Shown here: positions 47,169 to 55,574 of the stretch, piece after piece | Numbering within the stretch: the stretch's first letter is position 1 | Layout of the letters: each line of letters begins with the position of its first letter | DNA from: Mesonia ostreae | GTDB taxonomy: Bacteria > Bacteroidota > Bacteroidia > Flavobacteriales > Flavobacteriaceae | Reading direction: 5' to 3' | NCBI RefSeq assembly: GCF_031845265.1 | Contig: NZ_JAVRBG010000001.1 | Coordinates: forward strand, 355,676-419,675 | DNA: 64,000 nucleotides | The notes under the pieces: generated by a model | Told to the model about the DNA's origin: nothing | Databases searched by the model: none | What the model saw: the letters and a program-made list of their open reading frames with translations, nothing else | Made by a program: the position numbers and the translations under genes

Positions 47169-47224
47169 GGACTTTTGGACCTTTGGACTTTTGGACTTTT
47201 GGACTTTTGGACTTTTGGACTTTT
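47169..47224. repeat. Seven tandem GGACTTTT octamers
   Basis: Seven consecutive 8-base units, identical except the second (GGACCTTT). No spacers, so not a CRISPR. The unit number is likely to vary between isolates by slippage. Confidence 0.9.
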
Positions 47225-47380
47225 AAATATTAATAACCAATACTGAATACTGAAGTTCTAACTTTAAACTTTCTGACCTCGCTCTCGTTTCGATACAAAA
47301 TTCTGCGAATTTCACTCAACGGCCGCTTGATTATTTCAAATTTCAGAATTCAAATTTTTCAAACCTTAAATCTTAATACT

Positions 47381-47583
47381 GAACACTGAATATACTGTCA
47401 TTCCGACGAAGGAGGAATCTTTCTCTTAGGAGTAAGATCTCTTTTTTTATGATTTCGAAAAACGGGAAACAGATTCTTCACTTCATTCCATTCGTTCTGA
47501 ATTACAGTTCTTTTTTTAATTTCAGATTTAAATTCCACTTCAAATTCGTTTTTTTCATTCACCTCTAATTACTGAACACTGAA
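47381..47583. repeat. 203-base direct repeat, copy 1 (REP-like inverted pair)
   Basis: Starts GAACACTGAATATACTGTCA and ends ACTGAACACTGAA. Inside are a unit beginning TGTCATTCCGACGAAGG and, in inverted orientation, AGATTCTTCACTTCATTCC...GAATTACAG, so a transcript could fold into a long imperfect hairpin. Differs from copy 2 at 13 of 203 positions by my count. Confidence 0.85.
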
Positions 47584-47587
47584 AAAT

Positions 47588-47790
47588 GAACACTGAATAT
47601 ACTGTCATTCCGACGAAGGAGGAATCTTTTTCTTAGAAGTAAGATCTTTTTTTTTATGTTTTCGAAAAACGAGATACAGATTCTTCACTTCATTCCATTC
47701 GTTCTATATGATAGTTCTTTTTTTAATTTCAGATTTAAATTCGACTTCGAATTCGTTTTTTTCATTCACCTCTCATTACTGAACACTGAA
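47588..47790. repeat. 203-base direct repeat, copy 2
   Basis: Same length and organisation as copy 1, four bases further on, about 94 percent identical, no indels. The inverted half is less well matched to its partner (TCTATATGATAG instead of TCTGAATTACAG). Confidence 0.85.
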
Positions 47791-47847
47791 TACTGAATTT
47801 TTCACTTTTAGTTTTTCACTTTAAATTTTTAGTTTTCAAAATTCAAT

Positions 47848-47855
47848 TACCTTTG
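47848..47855 (+). promoter_or_regulatory. -7 box TACCTTTG abutting the FAD oxidoreductase start
   Basis: Exact TAnnTTTG ending six bases before the ATG at 47862, which places the expected transcription start on or next to the start codon (leaderless mRNA). Confidence 0.5.
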
Positions 47856-47861
47856 CCGCAG

Positions 47862-49418
47862 ATGAGCCAACTGATACAGATTTCCATTTTACCCGAACAG
47901 CAAGAAGACCGTGAGTTTATTTTAAAACGCGGACTCAAAAAAGCTAATCTAAAAGCTTCAGACCTCTTGGACTGGAAGATTAGAAAGCGCTCGATTGACG
48001 CACGTCAAAAACAAGTGAAGCTCAACCTTCAGCTGGAATTTTGGAAAGTAGGAGAAACCAAGAAAGACATTCCGCCATTTATTCCGCACCAAGTACATGA
48101 AGCCAAAGAAATTGCGATCATTGGCGCGGGACCTGCAGGTTTATATGCTGCTTTGCGTGCCATTGAAGCTGGTTTAAAACCCATCGTTTTTGAGCGTGGA
48201 AAAGACGTTCGTTCTCGGCGTCGGGATTTGGCGAAAATCAATAAAGAACACATCATAAATCCAGAATCTAACTATTGTTTTGGAGAAGGTGGTGCCGGAA
48301 CTTATTCTGATGGCAAATTATACACACGTTCCAAAAAACGTGGAAATGTACTCAAAGCAATGGAATGGTTTGTGCATTTTGGCGCTGACGCAGATATTCT
48401 TGTGGATGCGCATCCTCATATTGGTACTAATAAATTGCCCAAAATCATTTCCGCGATGCGAGAAGCGATTATAGAATATGGCGGAGAAGTGTATTTTGAC
48501 AGTAAACTCACCGATATTCAGATAGAAAATCAGCAAATTAAATCTATAGAAATTAATGATAAAAAGTGGTTGGATTACAGCGAGGTGGTGTTAGCTACCG
48601 GACATTCTGCCCGAGATATTTTTCATTTGTTGCACCGCAAAAATATTAAACTGGAAGCTAAAGGCTTTGCATTGGGCGTTCGGGTAGAGCATCAACAGCA
48701 ACTCATCAATTCGATTCAGTATCACGGCGACGACCAAAATCCTTATTTACCGCCCGCCTCTTATAGTTTGGTAGAGCAAGTGGATGGTTTGGGCGTTTAT
48801 TCTTTTTGTATGTGTCCTGGCGGAATTATTGCGCCGTGTGCGACCGAGCAAGAAGAAGTAGTCACCAACGGTTGGAGCCCCAGTAGACGGAATAATCCTT
48901 ATGCCAATTCGGGGATTGTGGTGAGTGTTGCTCCTGAAGATTTGCCTAATTACGAAAAAAATAATCCTTTGGTGTGTTTAGAGTTTCAGCAGCAAGTAGA
49001 AAAGGCTTGCTGGGAAGCGGCAGGAAAGACGCAGCAAGTTCCTGCGCAAAGAATGATTGATTTTGTGGAAGGAAAAATTTCTAAAGATTTCCCTAAAACT
49101 TCGTATCAGCCGGGAATTGTAAGCGTAGATTTAAATAAAGTATTGCCAGAAATGATTGCCAAGCGTTTGCAAAAAGCATTCGTAGCTTTTGGTAAAAAGA
49201 TGAAAGGTTATTACACCAATAATGCGGTGCTTCACGCTCCCGAAAGTAGAACCTCCTCTCCTATTCTTATTCCTAGAGACCCAGATACCTTAGAACACGT
49301 AGAAATTAAAGGTTTATATCCATGCGCAGAAGGCGCTGGTTACGCAGGTGGAATTATTTCTGCCGCCATAGACGGCATTAATTGCGTGGATAAGATTGCA
49401 GAAAAGTATGCTAATTAA
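47862..49418 (+). CDS. NAD(P)/FAD-dependent oxidoreductase
   Basis: 518 aa from the ATG at 47862 (a TTG three codons earlier is also in frame but sits in the -7 box region). A 90-residue N-terminal domain precedes the FAD Rossmann motif AIIGAGPAGLYAALRA; later VVLATGHSARDIF and a C-terminal CAEGAGYAGGIISAAIDG close the FAD site. It resembles uncharacterised dehydrogenases of the HI0933/FixC-like group. The reaction is unknown. Confidence 0.9.
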   Translation: MSQLIQISILPEQQEDREFILKRGLKKANLKASDLLDWKIRKRSIDARQKQVKLNLQLEFWKVGETKKDIPPFIPHQVHEAKEIAIIGAGPAGLYAALRAIEAGLKPIVFERGKDVRSRRRDLAKINKEHIINPESNYCFGEGGAGTYSDGKLYTRSKKRGNVLKAMEWFVHFGADADILVDAHPHIGTNKLPKIISAMREAIIEYGGEVYFDSKLTDIQIENQQIKSIEINDKKWLDYSEVVLATGHSARDIFHLLHRKNIKLEAKGFALGVRVEHQQQLINSIQYHGDDQNPYLPPASYSLVEQVDGLGVYSFCMCPGGIIAPCATEQEEVVTNGWSPSRRNNPYANSGIVVSVAPEDLPNYEKNNPLVCLEFQQQVEKACWEAAGKTQQVPAQRMIDFVEGKISKDFPKTSYQPGIVSVDLNKVLPEMIAKRLQKAFVAFGKKMKGYYTNNAVLHAPESRTSSPILIPRDPDTLEHVEIKGLYPCAEGAGYAGGIISAAIDGINCVDKIAEKYAN

Positions 49419-49425
49419 AGTTTGT

Positions 49426-49562
49426 AAATTATACTTCACACTCGCCATAAGGATTCTAGGCTGTACAAAATACTGACTCGTAGTATTAAAGTTTTCCGTA
49501 AAGCTATCGTTGTTTAAAGATTCTACATCAAATAAGTTGGTGCCGTTTAAGCGGAATTCCCA
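49426..49562 (-). pseudogene. Duplicated 3' fragment of the outer-membrane protein gene (repeat copy A)
   Basis: 137 bases almost identical to 50335-50471, the 3' end of the gene at 50331-53039. It encodes the same 45 residues (WEFRLNGTNLFDVES ... ILMASVKYNL) but lacks the stop codon and any 5' part. It differs from copy B at four positions, all synonymous in the reading frame (Phe TTC/TTT, Ser AGC/AGT, Asn AAC/AAT, Leu CTT/CTC). It begins seven bases after the FAD gene stop and ends six bases before the antitoxin stop codon. Confidence 0.92.
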
Positions 49563-49568
49563 TTAAAA

Positions 49569-49853
49569 TTATTCCGCTGTTAGCTCAATAGATAATCCTA
49601 AAGCATTTGCAATCAAAGCAAAGTTTGATAATTGCATATCTTCTCCGTTTTCAATTCGAGAAATATAGGGTCTTTTCTTTCCAACCTTTTCGGCAAGATT
49701 TTCCTGAGTCATATGTAATTCCTTTCTTCGATTTTTAATGATTTCTCCAAAATAATAGGAAAAAGCATCTTCTCTAAATTCTTCACGTTCTTTTGAACCT
49801 TCTTTTCCGTAACGTTCGGCAATCAGTTGTTTTGCGTTTATTGACTTTTCCAT
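49569..49853 (-). CDS. HigA-like XRE-family antitoxin
   Basis: 94 aa. An N-terminal helical extension (MEKSINAKQLIAERYG) is followed by a Cro/CI-type helix-turn-helix (MTQENLAEKVGKKRPYISRIENG). It lies two bases after the toxin gene, in the toxin-first order of higBA loci, and should both neutralise the toxin and repress the operon. Confidence 0.9.
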   Translation of the reverse strand: MEKSINAKQLIAERYGKEGSKEREEFREDAFSYYFGEIIKNRRKELHMTQENLAEKVGKKRPYISRIENGEDMQLSNFALIANALGLSIELTAE

Positions 49854-49855
49854 AA

Positions 49856-50194
49856 TTATGTTTCTTTTAAATAATTCTCTACTATTTTTTCGGCTTGTTT
49901 AATTGCCTTTCTGTAATCTTTAGTTCCTTTTTTCTGAAATCCGCACAAACAAATAGCTTTTGTACATTCAGCAAAATTCAGATGGTCGATAGCAAAAATT
50001 ACAATTCGATATTCGTTTCCTGCTTTAATCCTCAATTCGTAAAATTGTGTTGATTGCAGTTTTTTCAGAAAGTTTGAGTCGACAACTTTAATTTCGCCAA
50101 TAATTTCTACAAGTTGGAAGAATTTCAGCGAAACTCTGTCATTCTGCTTGTCGATAAATTCTAAACATTCTGCTGTAATATCGATTTCTCTCAT
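49856..50194 (-). CDS. HigB/RelE-superfamily toxin (Gp49-like)
   Basis: 112 aa of the phage Gp49-like/HigB type: YELRIKAGNEYRIVIFAIDH and the C-terminal CLCGFQKKGTKDYRKAIKQAEK fit the family pattern LR....YRI.....LHGF.KK. Such toxins cleave ribosome-bound mRNA. The start has a TACATTTG -7 box four bases upstream and a palindromic operator overlapping it. Confidence 0.9.
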   Translation of the reverse strand: MREIDITAECLEFIDKQNDRVSLKFFQLVEIIGEIKVVDSNFLKKLQSTQFYELRIKAGNEYRIVIFAIDHLNFAECTKAICLCGFQKKGTKDYRKAIKQAEKIVENYLKET

Positions 50195-50198
50195 ATCA

Positions 50199-50220
50199 CA
50201 AATGTAACGAATTAGTTACA
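50199..50220 (-). promoter_or_regulatory. Toxin-antitoxin promoter and palindromic operator
   Basis: TACATTTG on the minus strand (50206-50199) is a -7 box. It overlaps TGTAACGAATTAGTTACA (50203-50220), where TGTAAC and GTTACA are perfect 6-base inverted repeats around six bases, a typical size for an XRE-dimer site. Binding would cover the -7 box, which fits autorepression by the antitoxin. Confidence 0.7.
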
Positions 50221-50330
50221 ATTTTATTCCGTTTAGATTGAATATATTTTCAACTCCATCCTATCCCCAAACTTTTCCTGAGAAAAGGAGGTATCGTAAT
50301 TCTAAAATTTAATCAGTAATTTATTAATTA

Positions 50331-53039
50331 TCACAAATTATACTTCACACTCGCCATGAGGATTCTAGGCTGTACAAAATACTGACTCGTAGTATTAAAA
50401 TTTTCCGTAAAACTATCGTTGTTTAAAGATTCTACATCAAATAAGTTGGTGCCGTTTAAGCGAAATTCCCAAGAACTATCCTTTTTCTGATAATACAAGC
50501 TCGCGCCTACAAAAGAATACTCGTTGCTTACGGTGTTGGCTTTGTTGGTATAATTGTAGTAACTCCAATCGGCTTCAAAAGTGAAACCCTTTAAAAAATC
50601 TACTTGCGCATTTACAAAAGGCCTGTCGGTATAAAACGTGTTGTCTCTGCCGCCATTATTGTAATTGTTGATCATTCGGTTGTAACCGACTTCAAAGTTG
50701 AGCGGAATTTTAAAATTACTCTCCACACTGGCTTGGTAGTTTTGACTGAAATTTTCTGATTCGGCGTTTTCAAATTCTGATCCGTTAGAAATAAGACTAT
50801 TGAGTTTGCTATAGGAAACTGTGGCTCTCAAATTGGCCTTAATTTTACGGAAGGTTTTTTGGAAACGTCCGCTTCCGCTAAGGCTTTCATCCACAAAATT
50901 ACTATTGATAGGCGAAGAAACTTGATTGATTTGTTCAAATGCGGTAAACGTTTTAATGGCATCTATTTTTTTACTGTAGTTGATGCCTCCAAAAATGTTG
51001 GTGAAGTTGAACATATTAAAATTAAAATAACCCAAGTTTACGTTATGATAAATCGCATTCTCTAAGTCTCGATTTCCTCGAAACAAACGATTGTAATTAT
51101 TAAATACATAGCCTTCAGCAAGATTATTTACATCGGTATATTCCGCAGTCATTTGATAATCCAAACGAATGTTCGCACTCTTTTTTAGTTCTACAATCGT
51201 AAATAAATCGGGCAATACTAAAGTTTTAGAACTGGTATCATCGATACCGTTTTGTTGATTTCTCAATCGGTAATGATGAAAAGTCACGCCTGGAGTAAAC
51301 GTGAATAAACCCGTCTTGAATTTATAATGTGCTCCTACAAACACATCCGTAAAGTTATATTGCACATCATTTACTAAATCTTCTTGCGTAAAATCATCCT
51401 GTCCTCCACCCGATAAACGCTGAAAAATGGAAGAATTAAAATTTTGATGGCTCAGGGTAGAGCCAAAACTTAGATTAAGGTTGCTTTTCTTATTAATAAC
51501 ATAATAATAGTCTACTTTGGCATCTAGCTTATTGCTTTCTATGGTTTTTAACTGATTTACATCAAAACCATTGGCATCATTTTCTAAGGGTAAAATACCT
51601 GTAAAGGGCTGAATTTGCACCAAGGCATTGTAAAACGGATCTTCTTTTTGGTATATATGCTGCACGTAACCCGCAAAAATGTTTTTCTCATTAAGTGTGT
51701 AGTAAATATTTAAATTTTGGTTGATGGAAAACGGATCATTTTCTTTGTTCTCTTCTATGGGGTTGACTACAGCTCCATCTGAAAAGACCGATAAAACCTC
51801 TGAATATTCTTCTTGTTTTGATTTTTTCGCCAAGACATCATAATCCAACTGAAAGTTAAGATTAGGTTTGTATTTGGTGCTCAACTTTAGCATTCCTAAG
51901 CGGTTATTTTGCTCATTGCGATTATCTGTAGTTTCTTCAATTCCCTCCTGAATATAGGTGCGCATAGACTTTTGAAGAAAATCGGTTTTATTGTCGCTAA
52001 AAATAGCAAAGCCACTCACATCCAAGCCTTCTTGCAACTCCTGACTAAAATTGGCAGCTCCAAAAGTAGTCTCCATATTTTTGGCTCTATTGTTTTGCGT
52101 AATTAAAAATGCGAGTCCGCTGTCATTAATTCTAAAATTGGTTCCGCCGCGACGGTTAATATTGCTAAACCCACCCGTAAAATTAAAATAATCTCTAAAG
52201 GTAAAAGGAACATCGCCTGTATTGTTGGTATTTCCTATAAGGTTGATACTTGTTTTTGGGCTGTAATAAAATAGTTTAGCGGCGGCTAGATACCGTGTTT
52301 TTTCTCCGTCACCCAAACCGCCTTCTAGTTCCCCAAACCAAAAATTCTTCTTCCCTTCTTTTAATTTAATATTTACAGCAATATTATCTTGATCATTCCC
52401 CAAGCCTCGCAGTTGACCCACATCATTATGATTTCTCAAAACTTCCACTTTAGAAACGGCATCGGCAGGAATGTTTTTGGTGGCGAGTTTAGAATCTCCG
52501 TCAAAGAAATCTTTTCCCTCTACCATCACTTTACCCACTTTTTTCCCTTCCACTTCAATTTCACCGTCATCGGTAACCTCAACGCCGGGAAGTTTTTTAA
52601 GCACGTCTCCTAATTTGCGCTCGGTGCCATTAGTAAAAGAATCTGCGTTATATACAATCGTGTCTCCTTTTATGGTCACTGGCATTTCATACACCAACTC
52701 AACGCCTTCCAGTTCACTTTCGTTAGAAAACAAAGTGAAATTTAGCTGAATATCTTCGCTATCTTCAGGAATGTTGATGGTTTCTTCTGAAGGTTTTAAG
52801 CCCAAAAAGCTCGCAACCAGTTTATATTCCGCTCCAGCGGAAACCCTAAAACTATATTCGCCATCAGGATTGGTAATGGCATAATTTTCTAGTTTTCCGG
52901 CGGCAGTGGTATTGGCAATGATATTAGCCAATTCTAAGGGATTGCCTAGACTATCTTTAACGCTTCCCGATATTTTAACTGATTGTGCAAAAAGATTTCC
53001 GCTGAAAAGCAACAGAAATATGAGGATAATTTGTTTCAT
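50331..53039 (-). CDS. Outer-membrane receptor-like protein (carboxypeptidase-regulatory, plug and barrel)
   Basis: 902 aa with a signal peptide ending at LFAQ. N-terminal carboxypeptidase-regulatory-like domain (about 20-105, VKISGSVKDSLGNPLELAN), a plug-type domain (about 120-210, DVLKKLPGVEV ... NIPADAVSKVEVL), and a long outer-membrane barrel ending in ILMASVKYNL. It is of the OMP_b-brl_3 type rather than a full TonB receptor; I see no TonB box. Paired with a GLPGLI protein 58 bases upstream. Its 3' end is duplicated beyond the toxin-antitoxin cassette. Confidence 0.9.
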   Translation of the reverse strand: MKQIILIFLLLFSGNLFAQSVKISGSVKDSLGNPLELANIIANTTAAGKLENYAITNPDGEYSFRVSAGAEYKLVASFLGLKPSEETINIPEDSEDIQLNFTLFSNESELEGVELVYEMPVTIKGDTIVYNADSFTNGTERKLGDVLKKLPGVEVTDDGEIEVEGKKVGKVMVEGKDFFDGDSKLATKNIPADAVSKVEVLRNHNDVGQLRGLGNDQDNIAVNIKLKEGKKNFWFGELEGGLGDGEKTRYLAAAKLFYYSPKTSINLIGNTNNTGDVPFTFRDYFNFTGGFSNINRRGGTNFRINDSGLAFLITQNNRAKNMETTFGAANFSQELQEGLDVSGFAIFSDNKTDFLQKSMRTYIQEGIEETTDNRNEQNNRLGMLKLSTKYKPNLNFQLDYDVLAKKSKQEEYSEVLSVFSDGAVVNPIEENKENDPFSINQNLNIYYTLNEKNIFAGYVQHIYQKEDPFYNALVQIQPFTGILPLENDANGFDVNQLKTIESNKLDAKVDYYYVINKKSNLNLSFGSTLSHQNFNSSIFQRLSGGGQDDFTQEDLVNDVQYNFTDVFVGAHYKFKTGLFTFTPGVTFHHYRLRNQQNGIDDTSSKTLVLPDLFTIVELKKSANIRLDYQMTAEYTDVNNLAEGYVFNNYNRLFRGNRDLENAIYHNVNLGYFNFNMFNFTNIFGGINYSKKIDAIKTFTAFEQINQVSSPINSNFVDESLSGSGRFQKTFRKIKANLRATVSYSKLNSLISNGSEFENAESENFSQNYQASVESNFKIPLNFEVGYNRMINNYNNGGRDNTFYTDRPFVNAQVDFLKGFTFEADWSYYNYTNKANTVSNEYSFVGASLYYQKKDSSWEFRLNGTNLFDVESLNNDSFTENFNTTSQYFVQPRILMASVKYNL
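50335..50471 (-). repeat. 137-base direct repeat, copy B (inside the outer-membrane protein gene)
   Basis: The last 45 codons of the gene at 50331-53039, short of its stop. Matches copy A at 49426-49562 at 133 of 137 positions in the same orientation. The 772 bases between the copies hold the toxin-antitoxin pair and its promoter. Confidence 0.92.
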
Positions 53040-53097
53040 AAAGTTGGATAAAGTAACTAGCCTATAAGACTAAAAATTAGAAAAAACATGAGCTCCA

Positions 53098-53955
53098 TTA
53101 GAATCCTCCTCTTCTACTTTTTCCACCGCCATAACGATCCATCATCTCTTGGCTTTTTTCTTCAGTAATCTTAGCAAATTCTTTTCGGGTTACTTCCTCT
53201 CCGCTATCAGGCATCTCTAAATTTATTTCTTCCTTAGGATTTAAAACTACTTTACTACACAAAATTGTAGTAGCGCCTACATTAACTTCTAGTATAAGTC
53301 CGGGTAATCCGTGGTAAGAATCAGGACCGTGCTTTACTGGTATTTGTGGTGTATACCAAACGGTAACATTCTGCATACCTTCCAATATTTCATCTTGCTT
53401 TTTAATCGCTGCGCTATCTATTTTCTCACCATTTTTCTCTCTCCATTCTTTGGCTCGCTTTGTAGCTTTTTTCCACATGCCTTCATCGGCTTTCACAGCT
53501 GTAGCTTTAAAAGCGGCATATTTACCAATCATTTTGCTTTCCTTCTCTAATTTCCACTTAAAAGAGCCTAACGTATCTTTAATGAGAAACTTTTTTCCCA
53601 TCAATTCATTTTCTTGAGCAAACAAATCTTTAGCTGTATTCATATACGTATCCCCTTGAGAAAACATACCGCCCATCATAGTCATAAAACTTCCTTCTGG
53701 AGAAAGGCTCTCTTCTTCTTCATAAAGAGATTCATCTTTGGTAAACGTAAGCGTATAGGTTTTTTCGAGCATGGGTTTCATTTGCTCCATAATGAGTTGC
53801 TTCATTTGTTCGGTCAGTTTTTGACCACTAACAGCATTCAAATCTACCGTGGTTTTAGTTTTATACGTAGCGATTCCTGCTATTTCTTGTGCCTGAACTT
53901 GCATTCCTGCCCATAAAAAAACAACACAGCTTAATTTTGTAATCCATTTTATCAT
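53098..53955 (-). CDS. GLPGLI family protein
   Basis: 285 aa, exported (signal peptide ending MQVQAQ). Contains the name-giving motif in HGPDSYHGLPGLILEVN. The C-terminus is glycine- and arginine-rich (GGGKSRRGGF). The family is common in Bacteroidota, usually next to a large outer-membrane protein like the one that follows here; its role is unknown. Confidence 0.93.
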   Translation of the reverse strand: MIKWITKLSCVVFLWAGMQVQAQEIAGIATYKTKTTVDLNAVSGQKLTEQMKQLIMEQMKPMLEKTYTLTFTKDESLYEEEESLSPEGSFMTMMGGMFSQGDTYMNTAKDLFAQENELMGKKFLIKDTLGSFKWKLEKESKMIGKYAAFKATAVKADEGMWKKATKRAKEWREKNGEKIDSAAIKKQDEILEGMQNVTVWYTPQIPVKHGPDSYHGLPGLILEVNVGATTILCSKVVLNPKEEINLEMPDSGEEVTRKEFAKITEEKSQEMMDRYGGGKSRRGGF

Positions 53956-54209
53956 AACTAGGGATTTTTAGATTTATACCTTTTAATAGTTTCTTAAAAT
54001 AATCCTACACTTTATATTTGCTAACTGATGAAGATCACTTTTCTTTTTGATCATATTCGTTACATTTTAGCCTACAATAACGCATAGCTAGTATAAATAT
54101 AGGACTCTTGAAATGCTTTTTTGTTACAAAAATTAAATTCTTCTTAAACCTTTAACATCTTCCTGTTTTTATAATCTCTATTTTTAGAACTATAAAAAAA
54201 GAAAACACT

Positions 54210-55574
54210 ATGTCTTTATTGGGAAAAATAAAAAGCACTATGGGGCTTTTAAAAGAAGTAGATTTAAATCAACTTGTGGCTATCAACAAAAAAATAGATC
54301 TAAAAGAAGCGATGTCTGCTTTGGGAGAATTAGATGAGAGGCAGCTTAAAGGCATGATGAAAATGTTGACCACCAAAGCGAAAAAAGGCCAACATCAACT
54401 CCCGCCCATCGATGGAGACTTTTATAATCTAGATTTAAAGCTTACGCCTGAACAACGCGATATCCAATTACAGGTGCGTAATTTTATGGAAGATGAAGTA
54501 CGCCCTTTGGTAAATGACCATTGGAACCGCGCAGAATTTCCCATGGAAATTAGTTCTAAGTTCGCCAAACTCAATATTACGGGAATTCCTTATGAAGGCT
54601 ACGGCTGCCCTAATTTACCTTTCTTAATGGAAGGTATTATTGCACAAGAAATTGCCCGCGTAGATGTTTCTATTTCTACCTTTTTTGGCGTACATAGCGG
54701 ACTTGCGATGGGCTCCATTTATCTTTGCGGAAGTGAAGAGCAAAAGCAAGAATGGCTTCCTAAAATGCAAAAACTAGAAAAAATTGGCGCCTTTGGATTA
54801 ACCGAACCCAATGTAGGTTCTGCCGTTTCCCAAGGTATGGAAACTACTTGCAAATTTGATGGCGAAAATTGGATTCTTAACGGACAAAAAAAATGGATAG
54901 GAAACGCCACTTTTGCGGATGTCATTATCATTTGGGCTAGAGATGAAGAATCACACAAGGTAAAAGGTTTTATTGTACGCAAGGAAAATCCTGGCTTTAA
55001 AGCCGAAAAAATGGAAGATAAAATGGCGCTTAGGATCGTTCAAAACGCGCTAATTACCTTAATCGATTGTGTCATCCCAGAAAGCGATCGTTTACAAAAA
55101 GCAGATTCTTTTAGAGATACAGCCAAAGTCTTAAAAATGACACGCGCCGGAGTAGCATGGCAAGCCGTAGGTTGTGCGCGTGGTGCTTATGAAAATGCTT
55201 TAAAATACACTAAAAAAAGAGAACAGTTTGGAAGGCCTATTGCCTCGTATCAATTGGTGCAAAACCATTTGGTAGAAATGCTTTCTAACCTCACTGCGAT
55301 GCAAACTATGGTATTTCGACTTTCTGAAATGCAAGATCAAGGTATCTTGACCGATGAACACGCATCTTTGGCAAAAGTTTATTGCAGTATGAGAACTCGT
55401 GATATTGTAAGTAGAGCACGCGAAGTTTTGGGCGGAAACGGAATTTTACTCGAACACGATGTTGCTCGTTTTGTGGCAGATGCTGAAGCGATTTATAGCT
55501 ATGAAGGTACTAAAGAAATTAATACATTAATTGTAGGTAGAGCCATTACTGGTTACAGTGCTTTTGTAAATTAA
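54210..55574 (+). CDS. Acyl-CoA dehydrogenase
   Basis: 454 aa flavoenzyme. About 80 residues precede the ACAD fold. FAD/substrate motifs AFGLTEPNVGSAVSQGMET and WILNGQKKWIGNATFADV, the helix REQFGRPIASYQLVQN and the catalytic-base region YEGTKEINTLIVGRAITG are present. It most resembles glutaryl-CoA-dehydrogenase-like members, but the chain specificity cannot be fixed by eye. Monocistronic. Confidence 0.92.
   Translation: MSLLGKIKSTMGLLKEVDLNQLVAINKKIDLKEAMSALGELDERQLKGMMKMLTTKAKKGQHQLPPIDGDFYNLDLKLTPEQRDIQLQVRNFMEDEVRPLVNDHWNRAEFPMEISSKFAKLNITGIPYEGYGCPNLPFLMEGIIAQEIARVDVSISTFFGVHSGLAMGSIYLCGSEEQKQEWLPKMQKLEKIGAFGLTEPNVGSAVSQGMETTCKFDGENWILNGQKKWIGNATFADVIIIWARDEESHKVKGFIVRKENPGFKAEKMEDKMALRIVQNALITLIDCVIPESDRLQKADSFRDTAKVLKMTRAGVAWQAVGCARGAYENALKYTKKREQFGRPIASYQLVQNHLVEMLSNLTAMQTMVFRLSEMQDQGILTDEHASLAKVYCSMRTRDIVSRAREVLGGNGILLEHDVARFVADAEAIYSYEGTKEINTLIVGRAITGYSAFVN

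Larger units (their letters stand above)
47103..47847. repeat. About 750-base gene-free region of tandem and dispersed repeats
   Basis: No coding sequence. From left to right: seven GGACTTTT octamers (47169-47224), low-complexity words, two 203-base direct copies (47381-47583 and 47588-47790), then ATTACTGAACACTGAA-type words up to the promoter at 47848. It is the largest intergenic gap in the window. Confidence 0.85.

Noticed and set aside
47169..47224. CRISPR-like repeat array
   Set aside because: Units are contiguous 8-mers without spacers and there are no cas genes nearby.
49426..50471. Simple IS-type target-site duplication around the toxin-antitoxin pair
   Set aside because: 137 bases is far longer than target duplications made by transposases, and there is no transposase or terminal inverted repeat.
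50331..53039. Complete TonB-dependent receptor
   Set aside because: A plug-like region is present but no TonB box is visible and the barrel fits the OMP_b-brl_3 type; the broader term is safer.
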